Source: Paenibacillus durus (GTDB taxonomy: Bacteria > Bacillota > Bacilli > Paenibacillales > Paenibacillaceae). From it: 64,000 nucleotides of DNA. The position numbers and the translations under genes are program-made. Of the stretch, positions 26,623 through 35,522 are shown piece by piece. Position 1 is the first letter of the stretch. Each line of letters opens with the position of its first letter. The DNA lies in assembly GCF_000756615.1 (NCBI RefSeq), contig NZ_CP009288.1, positions 5,084,001 through 5,148,000 on the forward strand, read 5' to 3'. Under the pieces are notes generated by a model that saw nothing but the letters and a program-made list of their open reading frames with translations, was not told where the DNA came from and ran no database searches.

Positions 26623-26859
26623 TTACTGCGCAGCCGCCAATACTTTGTCGAACTGCGTTTTGTTCATGCCCACGATTTTATGTTCGCCGATCACGGTGAC
26701 CGGAACCGCGCGCATGCCCATATCCCATACCTGCTGCGCGAACTCTTCGTTCTGCTCGATGTTGCGCTCCTCGAAAGAAATTCCCTTTTCATTCAAAAAG
26801 CTCTTGACCTGACGGCAGTGCGGACAGTTAGTCGATGTATATACCACAACATTTTCCAT
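26623..26859 (-). CDS. Glutaredoxin-like protein
   Basis: 78 residues with a thioredoxin fold. The redox motif is CPHC (Cys12, Cys15) in YTSTNCPHCRQVKSFL, and the cis-proline lies in RAVPVTVIGEHKIVG. It is the NrdH/YruB-type small glutaredoxin, probably reduced by thioredoxin reductase. The trxB gene is directly upstream on the same strand with a 62-bp gap, so they are likely co-transcribed and act as a couple. Confidence 0.88.
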   Translation of the reverse strand: MENVVVYTSTNCPHCRQVKSFLNEKGISFEERNIEQNEEFAQQVWDMGMRAVPVTVIGEHKIVGMNKTQFDKVLAAAQ

Positions 26860-26921
26860 AGTTGATTCCCTCCTAGTAATTTTTGCTTAATATTATATCA
26901 CCTGCGGCGTTTCGATGAAAC

Positions 26922-27866
26922 TTACAGCGCCACCGCGCTGTGCTCCAGGCTCTCAATGTATTTCTCAGCGTCCATAGCAGCCTTGCAGCCGCTGCCCGCA
27001 GCCGTAATCGCCTGTCTGTACCGGGTATCCTGAACATCGCCGCAGGCGAATACGCCCGGAATGTTCGTCTCGGAAGTACCCGGATTCGTTACGATATAAC
27101 CGCTCGAATCGATGGTAATCTGACCGCCGAGGAAAGCCGTATTCGGGTTATGGCCGATCGCCACGAACACGCCGCCCGCTTCAATGATTTCTTCTTCGCC
27201 GGTCTCATTGTTCAGCACCTTCAGCCCGGTTACGCCGCTATCGCCCGCGATTACTTCAAGCGGTGTACGGTTCAGCGCCCATTCCACTTTCGCGTTGTCG
27301 CGCACCCGATCCTGCATAATCTTGGAAGCGCGCAGTTCATTCCGGCGATGCACCAGCGTCACCTTCGAGGCGAAACGGGTCAGGAAGCCGGCTTCCTCCA
27401 GCGCCGAATCCCCGCCGCCCACAACGATAATCTCCTTGTTACGGAAGAAAAAGCCGTCGCAGGTCGCGCAGGTGCTGACGCCCCGGCCCACATTGTCCTG
27501 CTCTCCCGGGATGCCCAGGTATTTCGCGGTAGCTCCGGTGGAAATAATCAGCGTATCGGTCTCAAGTGTGCCCATGTCTTCAACGTTCAGCTTGAACGGA
27601 CGCTCTCCCAGCTCCACGCTGTTCACCCAGCCGGTAACGAATTTCGCTCCGAAACGCTCAGCTTGCGCGCGCATATTGTCCATCAGTTCCGAACCCAGAA
27701 TCCCTTCCGGGAATCCCGGGAAGTTCTCGATCTCGGTGGTCGTGGTAAGCTGGCCTCCCGGCTGCGGACCTTCAATAACCAGCGGATTCATATTGGCCCG
27801 GGCCAAATAGATAGCGGCAGTCAGACCCGCAGGTCCGGTACCGACAATAATGGATTTATACATCAT
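26922..27866 (-). CDS. trxB: Thioredoxin reductase
   Basis: About 314 residues from ATG 27866 (GAGGAGG upstream). FAD-binding motif SIIVGTGPAGLTAAIYLARAN lies at the N-terminus, the redox-active CATC (in STCATCDGFFFRNK) near residue 137, the NADPH-binding GGGDSALEEAGFL just after, and the C-terminal FAD motif PGVFACGDVQDTRYRQAITAAGSGC. It transfers electrons from NADPH to thioredoxin-like proteins in the cytosol. Full length for the family; the nine extra codons to 27893 are upstream of the ribosome site. Confidence 0.95.
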   Translation of the reverse strand: MMYKSIIVGTGPAGLTAAIYLARANMNPLVIEGPQPGGQLTTTTEIENFPGFPEGILGSELMDNMRAQAERFGAKFVTGWVNSVELGERPFKLNVEDMGTLETDTLIISTGATAKYLGIPGEQDNVGRGVSTCATCDGFFFRNKEIIVVGGGDSALEEAGFLTRFASKVTLVHRRNELRASKIMQDRVRDNAKVEWALNRTPLEVIAGDSGVTGLKVLNNETGEEEIIEAGGVFVAIGHNPNTAFLGGQITIDSSGYIVTNPGTSETNIPGVFACGDVQDTRYRQAITAAGSGCKAAMDAEKYIESLEHSAVAL

Positions 27867-28039
27867 AACATCCTCCTCATAATGAACTACCACATATGTG
27901 AAATCTTAATTAGAATTATTCTAAAGTAATTCCATTATGCTCGACTAGGATGAAAATGTCAATATGCCAGACTCCATAGTCCGAGGAATATTTTGTGAAC
28001 AATTTAATTTTTAAAAATATTTAGTCAAACGTGTTCCAA

Positions 28040-30091
28040 TTACCGCAGCAGCCGCAATCCGTTCAGGATCACGAGAATGGTGCTGCCTTCATGGCCGATG
28101 ACGCCAAAGGGAAGAGCGATTCCCTTGATAAAATTGCTTGCAATGAGCAGCGCAATGACGCTTACGGCAAAAATCATATTCTGCTTCACAATTCGCTGGC
28201 AGCGGCGGGCGAGCGAAATGGTCGAAGCAATCTCCTCGATATTGTCGTTCATCAGCACCACATCGGCGACTTCAAGCGCCGCGCCGCTCCCCTTCATGCC
28301 CATTCCCATGCCTACCGTCGCCTGCGCAAGCGCGGGCGCATCGTTGACGCCATCGCCAACCATGATCGTATGGCCGTACTGCTCCCGCAGCGAGGCGATA
28401 TGCTTCACTTTGTCTTCGGGAAGCAGGTCGGAAAAGACGAGATCGACCCCCGTCTTCGCCCCGATGGCCTGCGCCGTGGCTGCCCGGTCCCCGGTCAGCA
28501 TCGCGACCTTGATGCCCAGCTCCTGCAGCTTCCGCACCGCATCCTCCGCCTCCGGGCGAACCGTATCCTGAAGCGCGATCATACCGGCCACTATATCTCC
28601 GTCCAGAATAACGGATACGGTCTTGCCGTCTTTCTCCAGGCTAGTGCGTTGTTCTCTCCAGAACGCCAGATCTTCGCTGCGCAGTGCTGCCGGTGCGCCG
28701 CCGGTCATGCTGCCGTCAGACCCGGCTCCGTCAGCGGGGGCAGTATCCGCTGCTGTCTCTGCGCCCTGAACCGGAATTTTTCCATCATCCAAAATGTTGG
28801 ATTTGCCGATCCTCCACAGCTTGCCGTTAACCATGCCTTCCACTCCCCAGCCAGTCAAGGAACGGGAATCCTGCACGTTCCATAGCTCCAGGCACTCATC
28901 TTCAGCTTTGCGGACAATCGCTTCGGCCAGCGGATGCCGCGACATACTCTCTATCGAAGCGCTGACCGTCAGCAGCTGAAGCCGATTGTATCTTTTACCG
29001 ACGATGAAATCGGTCACCTCGGGCGTCCCTGCCGTTAAGGTCCCGGTCTTGTCAAAGGCGACGACGGCGGTACGCGCCATATTTTCCAGATGCGCTCCGC
29101 CCTTGAACAGAATGCCTTTGCGCGCGCTCCTCGAAATCGCCGACAGCATCGCGGGCATGATGGACGATACCAGGGCGCATGGAGAGGCGACAACAAGGAA
29201 GACCATCGCTTTATAGAACGTAGCGCCCCAAGACCAGCCCAGCGCAAATGGAGGCAGGAAAACGAGAAGCAGCGTCAGAGCGACCACAGCCCGGGCGTAA
29301 ATGGCCTCGAAGCGCTTGATAAAGCGCTGGGATTCCGGAACCTCGGCTTCCGCGTCCTCCACCATTTTGACGATTTTGGCAAATAGCGAGTTCTCCGCTG
29401 ATTTTGTCACCTCAATATACAGGGCGCCTTCACCGTTCAGCGTGCCCGCGAATACTTCATCCCCGTAAACCTTCTCGACCGGCACCGATTCGCCGGTAAT
29501 CGAGGCCTGATCAACCGACGATTCCCCCCGGTACACGGTTCCGTCAGCAGGAATCAGCTCGCCTGGACGCACCAGCAGCAGATCGCCAATGGCGAGCTCG
29601 TCGATCGCCACCTCATTCATGGCACCCTTATCGATGCGCAGCGCCGTCGCCGGCTTGAGCGCCATCAGTGAAGAGATGTCCTTGCGGCTGCGGTCCATCG
29701 TATAGCTCTCCAGCGCCCCGCTGAGGGCAAAAATAAAGATCAGCATCGCCCCTTCGTTCCAGTAGCCGATCGACGCCGCTCCAAGCGCCGCAGCGATCAT
29801 GAGCAGGTTGACATCGAGATCATGCTCTTTGACGAGTGTCTTCACTCCCTCTTTGGCTTTGATCCACCCTCCGACCGTATACGCGGCAGCGTAGACGACG
29901 ACCGACAGCACCGGCAGCCAGCCGCTGAGTCCCCAAGCCAGAAGCATAAGCAGCCCGCTTCCAAGCGCAGCCTGCATTTCCGTATTTTGAATCATTTCTT
30001 TTGGATCAAACTTTCTTCCTTTGGGTGATCCGGGTTTCTTCGCTTGCCCCTCATATGAAGAGATACGCTGCAGTTGTTTCGTTGCTTGCAT
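28040..30091 (-). CDS. Heavy-metal P1B-type ATPase (ZosA/PfeT-like)
   Basis: About 683 residues from ATG 30091 (GGAAGGTG upstream); the frame continues to 30238 without a ribosome site. Key motifs: TGES phosphatase loop (ASITGESVPVEKV), SPCAL in the metal-transporting helix (not CPC), phosphorylation site DKTGTLTAG, HP locus SRHPLAEAIV, and MVGDGVNDAPALA. There is no N-terminal metal-binding domain. The SPC motif and ARKGILFKGGAHLENM are typical of the ZosA/PfeT group (zinc or iron transport, controlled by PerR/Fur in B. subtilis). An alanine/glycine-rich, probably disordered insertion (GAETAADTAPADGAGSDG) interrupts the nucleotide-binding domain. Confidence 0.88.
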   Translation of the reverse strand: MQATKQLQRISSYEGQAKKPGSPKGRKFDPKEMIQNTEMQAALGSGLLMLLAWGLSGWLPVLSVVVYAAAYTVGGWIKAKEGVKTLVKEHDLDVNLLMIAAALGAASIGYWNEGAMLIFIFALSGALESYTMDRSRKDISSLMALKPATALRIDKGAMNEVAIDELAIGDLLLVRPGELIPADGTVYRGESSVDQASITGESVPVEKVYGDEVFAGTLNGEGALYIEVTKSAENSLFAKIVKMVEDAEAEVPESQRFIKRFEAIYARAVVALTLLLVFLPPFALGWSWGATFYKAMVFLVVASPCALVSSIMPAMLSAISRSARKGILFKGGAHLENMARTAVVAFDKTGTLTAGTPEVTDFIVGKRYNRLQLLTVSASIESMSRHPLAEAIVRKAEDECLELWNVQDSRSLTGWGVEGMVNGKLWRIGKSNILDDGKIPVQGAETAADTAPADGAGSDGSMTGGAPAALRSEDLAFWREQRTSLEKDGKTVSVILDGDIVAGMIALQDTVRPEAEDAVRKLQELGIKVAMLTGDRAATAQAIGAKTGVDLVFSDLLPEDKVKHIASLREQYGHTIMVGDGVNDAPALAQATVGMGMGMKGSGAALEVADVVLMNDNIEEIASTISLARRCQRIVKQNMIFAVSVIALLIASNFIKGIALPFGVIGHEGSTILVILNGLRLLR

Positions 30092-30241
30092 AGCAGACAC
30101 CTTCCTCAAAGTTTGATGTTGGATCATTCCATACGGACTGTGCGGAACTTCATTGAAATTCATCCCCGCCTGATAATGAAAGCCATTCTTACAGCCCTTA
30201 AAATGACACATGCTGCCCCGGCTACGCCGGGACAGCATGAT

Positions 30242-30300
30242 AAGTGAGAATGAAATTCATTGTTTTATTAGTACAACATGTTTGCCTTAGTGCAACTTAT
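30242..30300 (-). promoter_or_regulatory. Candidate metal-responsive operator of the P-type ATPase gene
   Basis: Upstream of the ATPase gene two direct copies of TTAGTRCAAC lie at 30268 and 30287 (19-bp spacing), and a Fur/PerR-like 7-1-7 dyad TGAGAAT-G-AAATTCA lies at 30245-30259. The dyad matches the Fur-type half-site well on one side only. A regulator cannot be named from sequence. Confidence 0.4.
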
Positions 30301-30431
30301 ATAAATATAATATACCCCTATCTGCGGATTGTAAACCGTTGTACAAGCCTGAATTTTAACAAATTTTGGTGATCCATGTTCATGCCTGATTTTTCGATTG
30401 CCATTATGGGGAATGGGGAAGCGTACCTAAT

Positions 30432-30478
30432 GAATACAGGAGGGAGCGTCAAATTGCAGCGCTCCCTCCTTGTATTCA
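30432..30478 (-). terminator. Strong hairpin downstream of the PEP-domain gene
   Basis: GAATACAGGAGGGAGCG/CGCTCCCTCCTTGTATTC arms, 17 bp with one bulge, 11-nt loop. It lies in a 526-bp stretch (30092-30617) that otherwise holds only the ATPase promoter region. No clear T run, so termination is inferred. Confidence 0.5.
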
Positions 30479-30617
30479 AGCATCCTCCCGTTGTTCCGGC
30501 CAATACCGGACAGACTTCCCTGCTCGCCCTGAGCAAACGGCTTCGTCATAAACTTTCCATTAGCAGCAAATCAGCGTCTGGGTCGGTTCACCGAAAAACC
30601 GCGTTTCTCTCATGCCG

Positions 30618-31589
30618 TTACAGCCAGCCTGTAGCCGTGTCCGTGCTTTCGTGGCGGTCCATCCAGACCAGGCAGGCCGCCCGAAGCAGAGCCTCTGTCC
30701 GGTGTTCGGCGCCGCAAAAGATCCCGTTCAGGCCGATCCGGTACAGATCGGCCAGCGCCGCCGCCGCCCAGCCGCCCGCGGCGAACACAACCGCCGCCGG
30801 CTTCACGCCCCGCACGGCGGCGAGAATGCTCTCCGCCGCGTAGACCAGGTCCGCGGCGGCGCCTTCCTCCGGCGCGGACCCGTCCGCCGCGCCGTCCAGC
30901 ACGAGGAAATCGGCGATGCGCCCGATTTCCTCCGCGGCGGCGGGACTAATATCGGGGGCGATCAGCGCCCCGATATGGCACGCCGCCGCGAAGCGGTGGC
31001 CGAGAGTCTGTTCGGCCACCGTCTCGATGAATTCGCGCGCAGCAGCGAATTCATGCGCGCTGGCGGGATGGGGCGCCAGCAGATCCAGGCGGCAGTCGCC
31101 GCCCTCGCGCTGCCGCTCCGCCAGTGCGTTAAAAAGCGCTTCCAATAATATGTCCTGAAGCTTGGCGAGCCGATCAGGACGGGAGTCAAGCTCCGGAGCG
31201 GCAGGCAGGCTCACCGCGGCCCACTCTCCGTCCGCCGATCCCAGCAGCGCGGCCGCTTCGTCGCGCAGCCGGTAATAAATCCGGCGCAGCGCCAGATCCG
31301 CCTCCTGTCCATTCCCGGTTGCAAGCCAGGCGGCAAAGAGCGGGTCCGCCTGTTTCAGCCAGTCTTCACTTCTAACCAGGCAGGGTCCTGCCGCAGTGGT
31401 GCCTGGTTCGCGGACAGACGGACGGTCCTCGCGGCCTTCCGGCAGCACTAGAAAAGCCGGACGCAACACGCGGGAAGAATCAAGCAAATACGGGCTTTCC
31501 GTGTCTGCCGGTTTTTCCGCCGCCGTTCCGGATGAAAACGGATATTCTCTGCCAGTTCTTACGTTATCCTGCCCAAGTTTATCCCTCAT
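30618..31589 (-). CDS. Degenerate PEP-utilising-enzyme-like TIM-barrel protein
   Basis: About 323 residues from ATG 31589 (AAGGTGGG upstream; the GTG at 31601 is an alternative). Segment order resembles the C-terminal PEP-binding barrel of enzyme I/PPDK: VLRPAFLVLPEGRED, WLKQADPLFAAWLATG, CRLDLLAPHPASAHEFAAAREFIETVA, HIGALIAPDISPAAAEEIGRIADFLVLDG and VVFAAGGWAAAALADLYRIGLNGIFCG. The catalytic motifs expected in these places (E-x-P, GTNDL, CGE) are absent, so it is probably a non-catalytic paralogue. Very rich in alanine and GC. Function unknown; the family assignment is by pattern and not certain. Confidence 0.5.
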   Translation of the reverse strand: MRDKLGQDNVRTGREYPFSSGTAAEKPADTESPYLLDSSRVLRPAFLVLPEGREDRPSVREPGTTAAGPCLVRSEDWLKQADPLFAAWLATGNGQEADLALRRIYYRLRDEAAALLGSADGEWAAVSLPAAPELDSRPDRLAKLQDILLEALFNALAERQREGGDCRLDLLAPHPASAHEFAAAREFIETVAEQTLGHRFAAACHIGALIAPDISPAAAEEIGRIADFLVLDGAADGSAPEEGAAADLVYAAESILAAVRGVKPAAVVFAAGGWAAAALADLYRIGLNGIFCGAEHRTEALLRAACLVWMDRHESTDTATGWL

Positions 31590-31910
31590 CTTCGCACCCA
31601 CCTTTTTCGGTTATGAGTTGCCGCCGGAGCCTTTTCTGCCCTTACTTCCTCCGGCTGTTATTTTACGGCCTCTCTAATGCTTACGGAGCAGGGTCATGAA
31701 ATATGCGGGTACGGGCTTTCCTTATTGAATGAGAATGTCTGCCTCCTCCGCAGCCTTCTCCCGGCGCCTCCAACAGGGAAGAGCTCAGGGAGCGGCGCGG
31801 ACATATCATGCCGGACAGTATCGTCCGCGCCGTACGAGCTTAACGATTGCCGGATGTTGAAGGTTATGGCCCGGCAATATGACAGCCGGGCCTTTAAGAG
31901 ACGGACCTAA
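31590..31910. other. Intergenic region, no gene seen
   Basis: Separates metY from the PEP-domain gene. Apart from the hairpin at 31868-31892 nothing recognisable was found; the open frame at 31677-31910 is not family-like. Confidence 0.4.
31868..31892 (-). terminator. GC-rich hairpin after metY
   Basis: Perfect GGCCCGGC/GCCGGGCC stem, 9-nt loop, 18 nt beyond the metY stop. No T run follows on the minus strand, so a terminator or mRNA-end stabiliser is equally possible. Confidence 0.5.
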
Positions 31911-33215
31911 TTAGCCGACGGTTACTCCCTGACTGGCTGCAATGGCCTGCTGTAAATCATTCAATATATCTCCGATCGCCTCCGTACCGATCGACAGGCG
32001 GATCAGCTCGGGCGTTACACCCGCGGACCGTTGTTCATCCTCCGACAGCTGCTGATGCGTTGTGCTGGCCGGATGAATGATCAGCGACTTGGAATCGCCG
32101 ACATTCGCCAGATGCGAGAACAGCTTCACGTTCTCGATCACCTTGCGGCCCGCTTCGCTTCCTCCCTTAATGCCAAAGGTCAGGATCGCCCCCTGTCCTT
32201 TTGGCAAATACTTCTGCGCAAGCTCGTAGGATGGATGGCTCTGCAGCCCCGGATAGCTTACCCATTCCACGTCTTCATGAGCTTCCAGGAATTCCGCCAC
32301 CTTCTGCGCGTTCTGGCTGTGGCGCTCCACCCGCAGATGCAGCGTCTCAAGCCCCTGCAGCAGCAGCCAGGAGTTAAACGGCGAGATCGACGCGCCAATA
32401 TCACGGAGCAGCTGAACGCGGGCCTTGATAATGTAAGCGATCGGCCCTACGGCGTCGGTGTAGACCAGACCGTGGTAGCTGGGATCGGGCTCCGTCAGGC
32501 CGGGAAACTTGCCGCTGGCCTTCCAGTCGAATTTGCCTCCGTCCACAATCACTCCGCCGATAGAGGTGCCGTGGCCCCCGATGAATTTGGTCGCCGAATG
32601 GACGACGATGTCGGCTCCATGCTCAATCGGGCGGAGCAGATAAGGGCTCGGAAACGTATTGTCAACAATAAGCGGGATACCGTGCTCATGCGCGATGGCG
32701 GCCACCGCTTCAATGTCCAGCACATTCCCCTGCGGATTGCCGATCGTTTCCGCAAACAGCGCCTTGGTATTCTCGGTGATGGCGCTGCGGAAATTCTCCG
32801 GATTATCCGAATCCACGAAATGGACCTTAATGCCCAGCTTAGGCAGTGTAGTGGAGAACAGATTGTATGTGCCTCCGTACAGGCTTGCCGAGGATACAAT
32901 TTCATCTCCGGCTCCGGCAATATTCAGAATAGAAAAGGAAATAGCCGCCGCGCCAGAAGCTGTCGCCAGCGCTGCCGCCCCGCTTTCCAGCGCCGCAATC
33001 CGCTGCTCGAACACATCGGTCGTCGGATTCGTCAAACGCGTGTAAATGTTCCCAAACTCCTTCAATCCGAACAGATTGGCCGCATGCTCCGCATCCCTGA
33101 ATCCGTAAGAAGTGGTCTGATAAAGCGGAACGGCGCGGGCGAACGTAGCAGGATCGATTTGCTGTCCGGCATGGACGGCGAGCGTTTCAAACGACAGATT
33201 AGCTTGTTCTGACAT
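31911..33215 (-). CDS. metY: O-acetylhomoserine sulfhydrylase (MetY)
   Basis: 434 residues, PLP-dependent Cys/Met metabolism family. The N-terminus reads SFETLAVHAGQQIDPATFARAVPLYQTTSYGF. The PLP lysine lies in HSATKFIGGHGTSIGGVIVDGG, and IVDNTFPSPYLLRPIEHGADI precedes it. Length and the insertion before the lysine fit MetY, which makes homocysteine from O-acetylhomoserine and sulfide, rather than the shorter MetB/MetC. It may support methionine and hence SAM supply for the metK operon 13 kb away. TAGGGAGGAAA precedes the ATG. Confidence 0.9.
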   Translation of the reverse strand: MSEQANLSFETLAVHAGQQIDPATFARAVPLYQTTSYGFRDAEHAANLFGLKEFGNIYTRLTNPTTDVFEQRIAALESGAAALATASGAAAISFSILNIAGAGDEIVSSASLYGGTYNLFSTTLPKLGIKVHFVDSDNPENFRSAITENTKALFAETIGNPQGNVLDIEAVAAIAHEHGIPLIVDNTFPSPYLLRPIEHGADIVVHSATKFIGGHGTSIGGVIVDGGKFDWKASGKFPGLTEPDPSYHGLVYTDAVGPIAYIIKARVQLLRDIGASISPFNSWLLLQGLETLHLRVERHSQNAQKVAEFLEAHEDVEWVSYPGLQSHPSYELAQKYLPKGQGAILTFGIKGGSEAGRKVIENVKLFSHLANVGDSKSLIIHPASTTHQQLSEDEQRSAGVTPELIRLSIGTEAIGDILNDLQQAIAASQGVTVG

Positions 33216-33313
33216 AGTTATTTCCTCCCTAATTTCAATTTGAAAAAAATGGTTAGAAGTAAGAGTTGCACCTATTCTCTCACAAAGAATGTCATTTGAA
33301 AAGACTTATTCTT

Positions 33314-33333
33314 ATTATTCCACTAAGAATTAT
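33314..33333 (-). promoter_or_regulatory. Possible CymR-type operator upstream of metY
   Basis: On the minus strand ATAATTCTTAGTGGAATAAT, an imperfect dyad AATTC-N6-GAATA. It resembles the CymR site of Bacillales sulfur genes as I remember it. No SAM (S-box) riboswitch features were found in this leader. Confidence 0.35.
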
Positions 33334-33354
33334 CAGAAAGAGTGAATAAAATTC

Positions 33355-33406
33355 AAAAAAAAGCTGCAGCCGAAGTGGTTTCCCGCTTCAGCCGCAGCTT
33401 TTTTTG
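33355..33406 (-). terminator. Terminator of deoC
   Basis: AAAAGCTGCaGCcGAAG / GCTTCaGCcGCAGCTTTT arms flanked by A and T runs, 14 nt past the deoC stop. Confidence 0.85.
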
Positions 33407-33419
33407 TCCGAAATGCCCT

Positions 33420-34097
33420 TTAATAGCCGGAAATATTCTGTTCTCCTTTGGCGATCGCCACACCGCCGCTGGTGCCGATCCGCGTTGCGCCTGCGCCAAC
33501 CATAACCAGAGCGTCTTCCACACTGCGCACGCCGCCTGAGGCTTTGACGCCGATGTCCGGTCCTACTATACTGCGCATTAGCGTAATATCTTCTTTGGTT
33601 GCCCCTCCGGTAGAGAACCCGGTTGATGTCTTCACAAAATCCGCCCCGGCTTCCACAGCCAGCTTGCAGGCCCGGATCTTCTCTTCTTCCGTAAGCAGGC
33701 TAGTCTCAATAATGACCTTGGTTAGCGCCTTCCCGCGCGCCTCTTCCACCACGACGGCGATATCGCGCTTCACCAGCTCGTCGTTGCCGTCCTTTAGAGC
33801 GCCGATGTTGATGACCATATCGACTTCTTCCGCGCCGTTTCGGATCGCGTTCACCGTTTCAAAAGCCTTTGTCTCCGGCGTCGTAGCGCCCAACGGAAAG
33901 CCGATTACCGTGCATACCTTTACCTCCGGCGTGTCCTTCAACACCTCATGGGCAACAGTAACCCACCCGGGGTTAACGCATACGGAGGCGAATTTATAGC
34001 TTTTGGCTTCTTCCGCCAGTTTTACGATGTCTTCTTTTCGAGCATCCGCTTTCAGCAGCGTATGATCGATCATTCGGGTCAGATTGATTTCGCTCAT
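33420..34097 (-). CDS. deoC: Deoxyribose-phosphate aldolase
   Basis: 225 residues from ATG 34097 (GGAGGA, 8 nt). Class I aldolase with TIM-barrel fold. The Schiff-base lysine lies in ADFVKTSTGFSTGGAT; other DeoC landmarks are MIDHTLLKADARKEDI, VCVNPGWV, CTVIGFPLGATTPETKAFE, EVDMVINIG and IGVKASGGVRS. It splits 2-deoxyribose-5-phosphate to glyceraldehyde-3-phosphate and acetaldehyde in nucleoside salvage. No other deo genes are adjacent. Confidence 0.95.
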   Translation of the reverse strand: MSEINLTRMIDHTLLKADARKEDIVKLAEEAKSYKFASVCVNPGWVTVAHEVLKDTPEVKVCTVIGFPLGATTPETKAFETVNAIRNGAEEVDMVINIGALKDGNDELVKRDIAVVVEEARGKALTKVIIETSLLTEEEKIRACKLAVEAGADFVKTSTGFSTGGATKEDITLMRSIVGPDIGVKASGGVRSVEDALVMVGAGATRIGTSGGVAIAKGEQNISGY

Positions 34098-34244
34098 TTG
34101 CACGTTCCTCCAGAATAAATATGACTTCTTGCACTTCTATTAATCATACCAATTGGGCACCTTTTTGCAAAGCGGATAGCTTACAAAGGTCCTACAGATA
34201 GTCATTTTATCCCAAATCAGCCGGTTACAATAAAAACAGTTAAA

Positions 34245-34280
34245 GAACCTCCGATTCAGCTCTCGCTGCTCAGAGGTTCT
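34245..34280 (-). terminator. Terminator of the prohibitin-like gene
   Basis: GAACCTCcGA/TCaGAGGTTC arms between the prohibitin-like stop (34329) and deoC, 49 nt past the stop; the minus-strand tail is T-poor, so moderately supported. Confidence 0.55.
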
Positions 34281-34328
34281 CTTGTGGTTCAAGCTTGGTT
34301 CAACCATGCGCCGGTGATGAGGATCGGC

Positions 34329-35165
34329 TTATTTGGCGGCCAAAGGATTGATGTCGATAAACGGAGTCGCGCCTCCGGTAACGGCAGGCAGCTTCCCATC
34401 CCATTTGTCCAGCGCCTTCTCCTGAACCTCGATCTGCTTCAGCTGTACCAGCTCGGGCGTCACTTCCTGCTTCTTCAGTTTGAGCGACTGGGCTTCCGCC
34501 TGCGCCTGCGCGATCTTTTGCTTCGCCTCGATTTCAATCCGCTTCAGATCGTTCTCCGCTTTCAGCGCCTGCTGCTGAGCCACCTGCTTTGCTTCAATCG
34601 AATCGTTAAACGCTTCGGAGAATTTGAAATTCACAATATTAATATCGTTTACAATCAGATCGTATTTAGCTAGCCGGTTCTTTAAATGCTCGCTTATCTC
34701 GCTGGAAACCACGTCGCGGCGGGTAATCAGATCCTCGGCAGGATACCTGGCCGTAACTTCCTTGACGATTTCCTGGATAGCGGGATTAATGATGACCGAA
34801 TCGAAGCTTCCGCCGATATTATTCATCAGGTTGTAAGCCGACTCCTTGTTCACGGAGAAGTTAACCGCTACATGCGTGGATACGGGCTGAAGATCTTTCG
34901 ACGAAGCCGATGTGTCGGTTTCCGCCTTGGTCACCTGCGTGTTGACCTGGATGATGGACTGGATGAAGGGGATTTTAAAATGAATACCCGGCGACAGCAC
35001 ATTGTCATTCAGCTTCCCGAACGTCTTGTACAGCCCCACATGTCCGTATTCCACCGTCGAAAATGCATTTCCCCCGATCAGCAGCACGATGAGTATGGCA
35101 GCAACCGTACTGATAATTCTTCCGGAACGAAACGACCTTTGCTTTGGATTGATCTCCATATTCAC
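34329..35165 (-). CDS. Prohibitin/SPFH-family membrane protein
   Basis: About 278 residues. A single N-terminal membrane helix (IISTVAAILIVLLIGGNAFS) is followed by the SPFH domain: TVEYGHVGLYKTFGKLNDNVLSPGIHFKIPF, VTARYPAEDLITRRDVVSSEISEHLKNRL and YDLIVNDINIVNFKFSEAFNDSIEAKQVAQQQALKAE. It ends in an alanine/glutamate-rich coiled coil. This is the prohibitin layout: oligomeric ring or scaffold proteins of membrane microdomains. The start is ambiguous: AGGGGG favours the GTG at 35165, and ATG 35159 is an alternative. No NfeD partner is adjacent. Confidence 0.85.
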   Translation of the reverse strand: MNMEINPKQRSFRSGRIISTVAAILIVLLIGGNAFSTVEYGHVGLYKTFGKLNDNVLSPGIHFKIPFIQSIIQVNTQVTKAETDTSASSKDLQPVSTHVAVNFSVNKESAYNLMNNIGGSFDSVIINPAIQEIVKEVTARYPAEDLITRRDVVSSEISEHLKNRLAKYDLIVNDINIVNFKFSEAFNDSIEAKQVAQQQALKAENDLKRIEIEAKQKIAQAQAEAQSLKLKKQEVTPELVQLKQIEVQEKALDKWDGKLPAVTGGATPFIDINPLAAK

Positions 35166-35522
35166 AACCATTCCCCCTAAATAATTTGCGGGAAGCCCTT
35201 GCCGGGATATTGTGTGCCCTAATACCCAAAGTCATTTGTCCCAGCCTCTTCAGGCCTTCCGCTATAACCAAGTATACGGCCGACCCGCGTAAAAGGTAGC
35301 ACGCCCGCAAGAAAAAAGGCTCGGGCCATTCATAAACGAAGCGCGCAAGCCGCGTATCCAACACGGTCCGGCGGCCCCGGCTCAATCCCTGAATGCAAAA
35401 AAGCGCAGGCTCAAGGGCTGTACAGCCCATGGGCTTGCGCTTTCCGGTTCACAAAGCACGGCTTCTGTTTTTCACAAAACAGCTTCCCAGCTATTTCTCC
35501 CGCCTTTTAGGGCGGCGCCGCT
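35166..35522. other. Intergenic region with HPr terminator only
   Basis: No gene recognised. Contains the terminator at 35399-35442 and presumably the prohibitin-like gene promoter; no element identified with confidence. Confidence 0.4.
35399..35442 (-). terminator. Terminator of the HPr-like gene
   Basis: AAAGCGCAaGCcCatGG/CCttGaGCcTGCGCTTTT stem with a TTTTTT tail on the minus strand. Confidence 0.85.

Noticed and set aside
30376..30843. 155-residue plus-strand frame
   Set aside because: Covers a hairpin and the antisense of the PEP-domain gene; no family resemblance.
31677..31910. 77-residue frame in the gap beside metY
   Set aside because: No ribosome site, no recognisable motif, and it ends within the metY hairpin region.
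33216..33350. SAM riboswitch before metY
   Set aside because: The short AT-rich leader has no S-box core; a protein operator is more likely.
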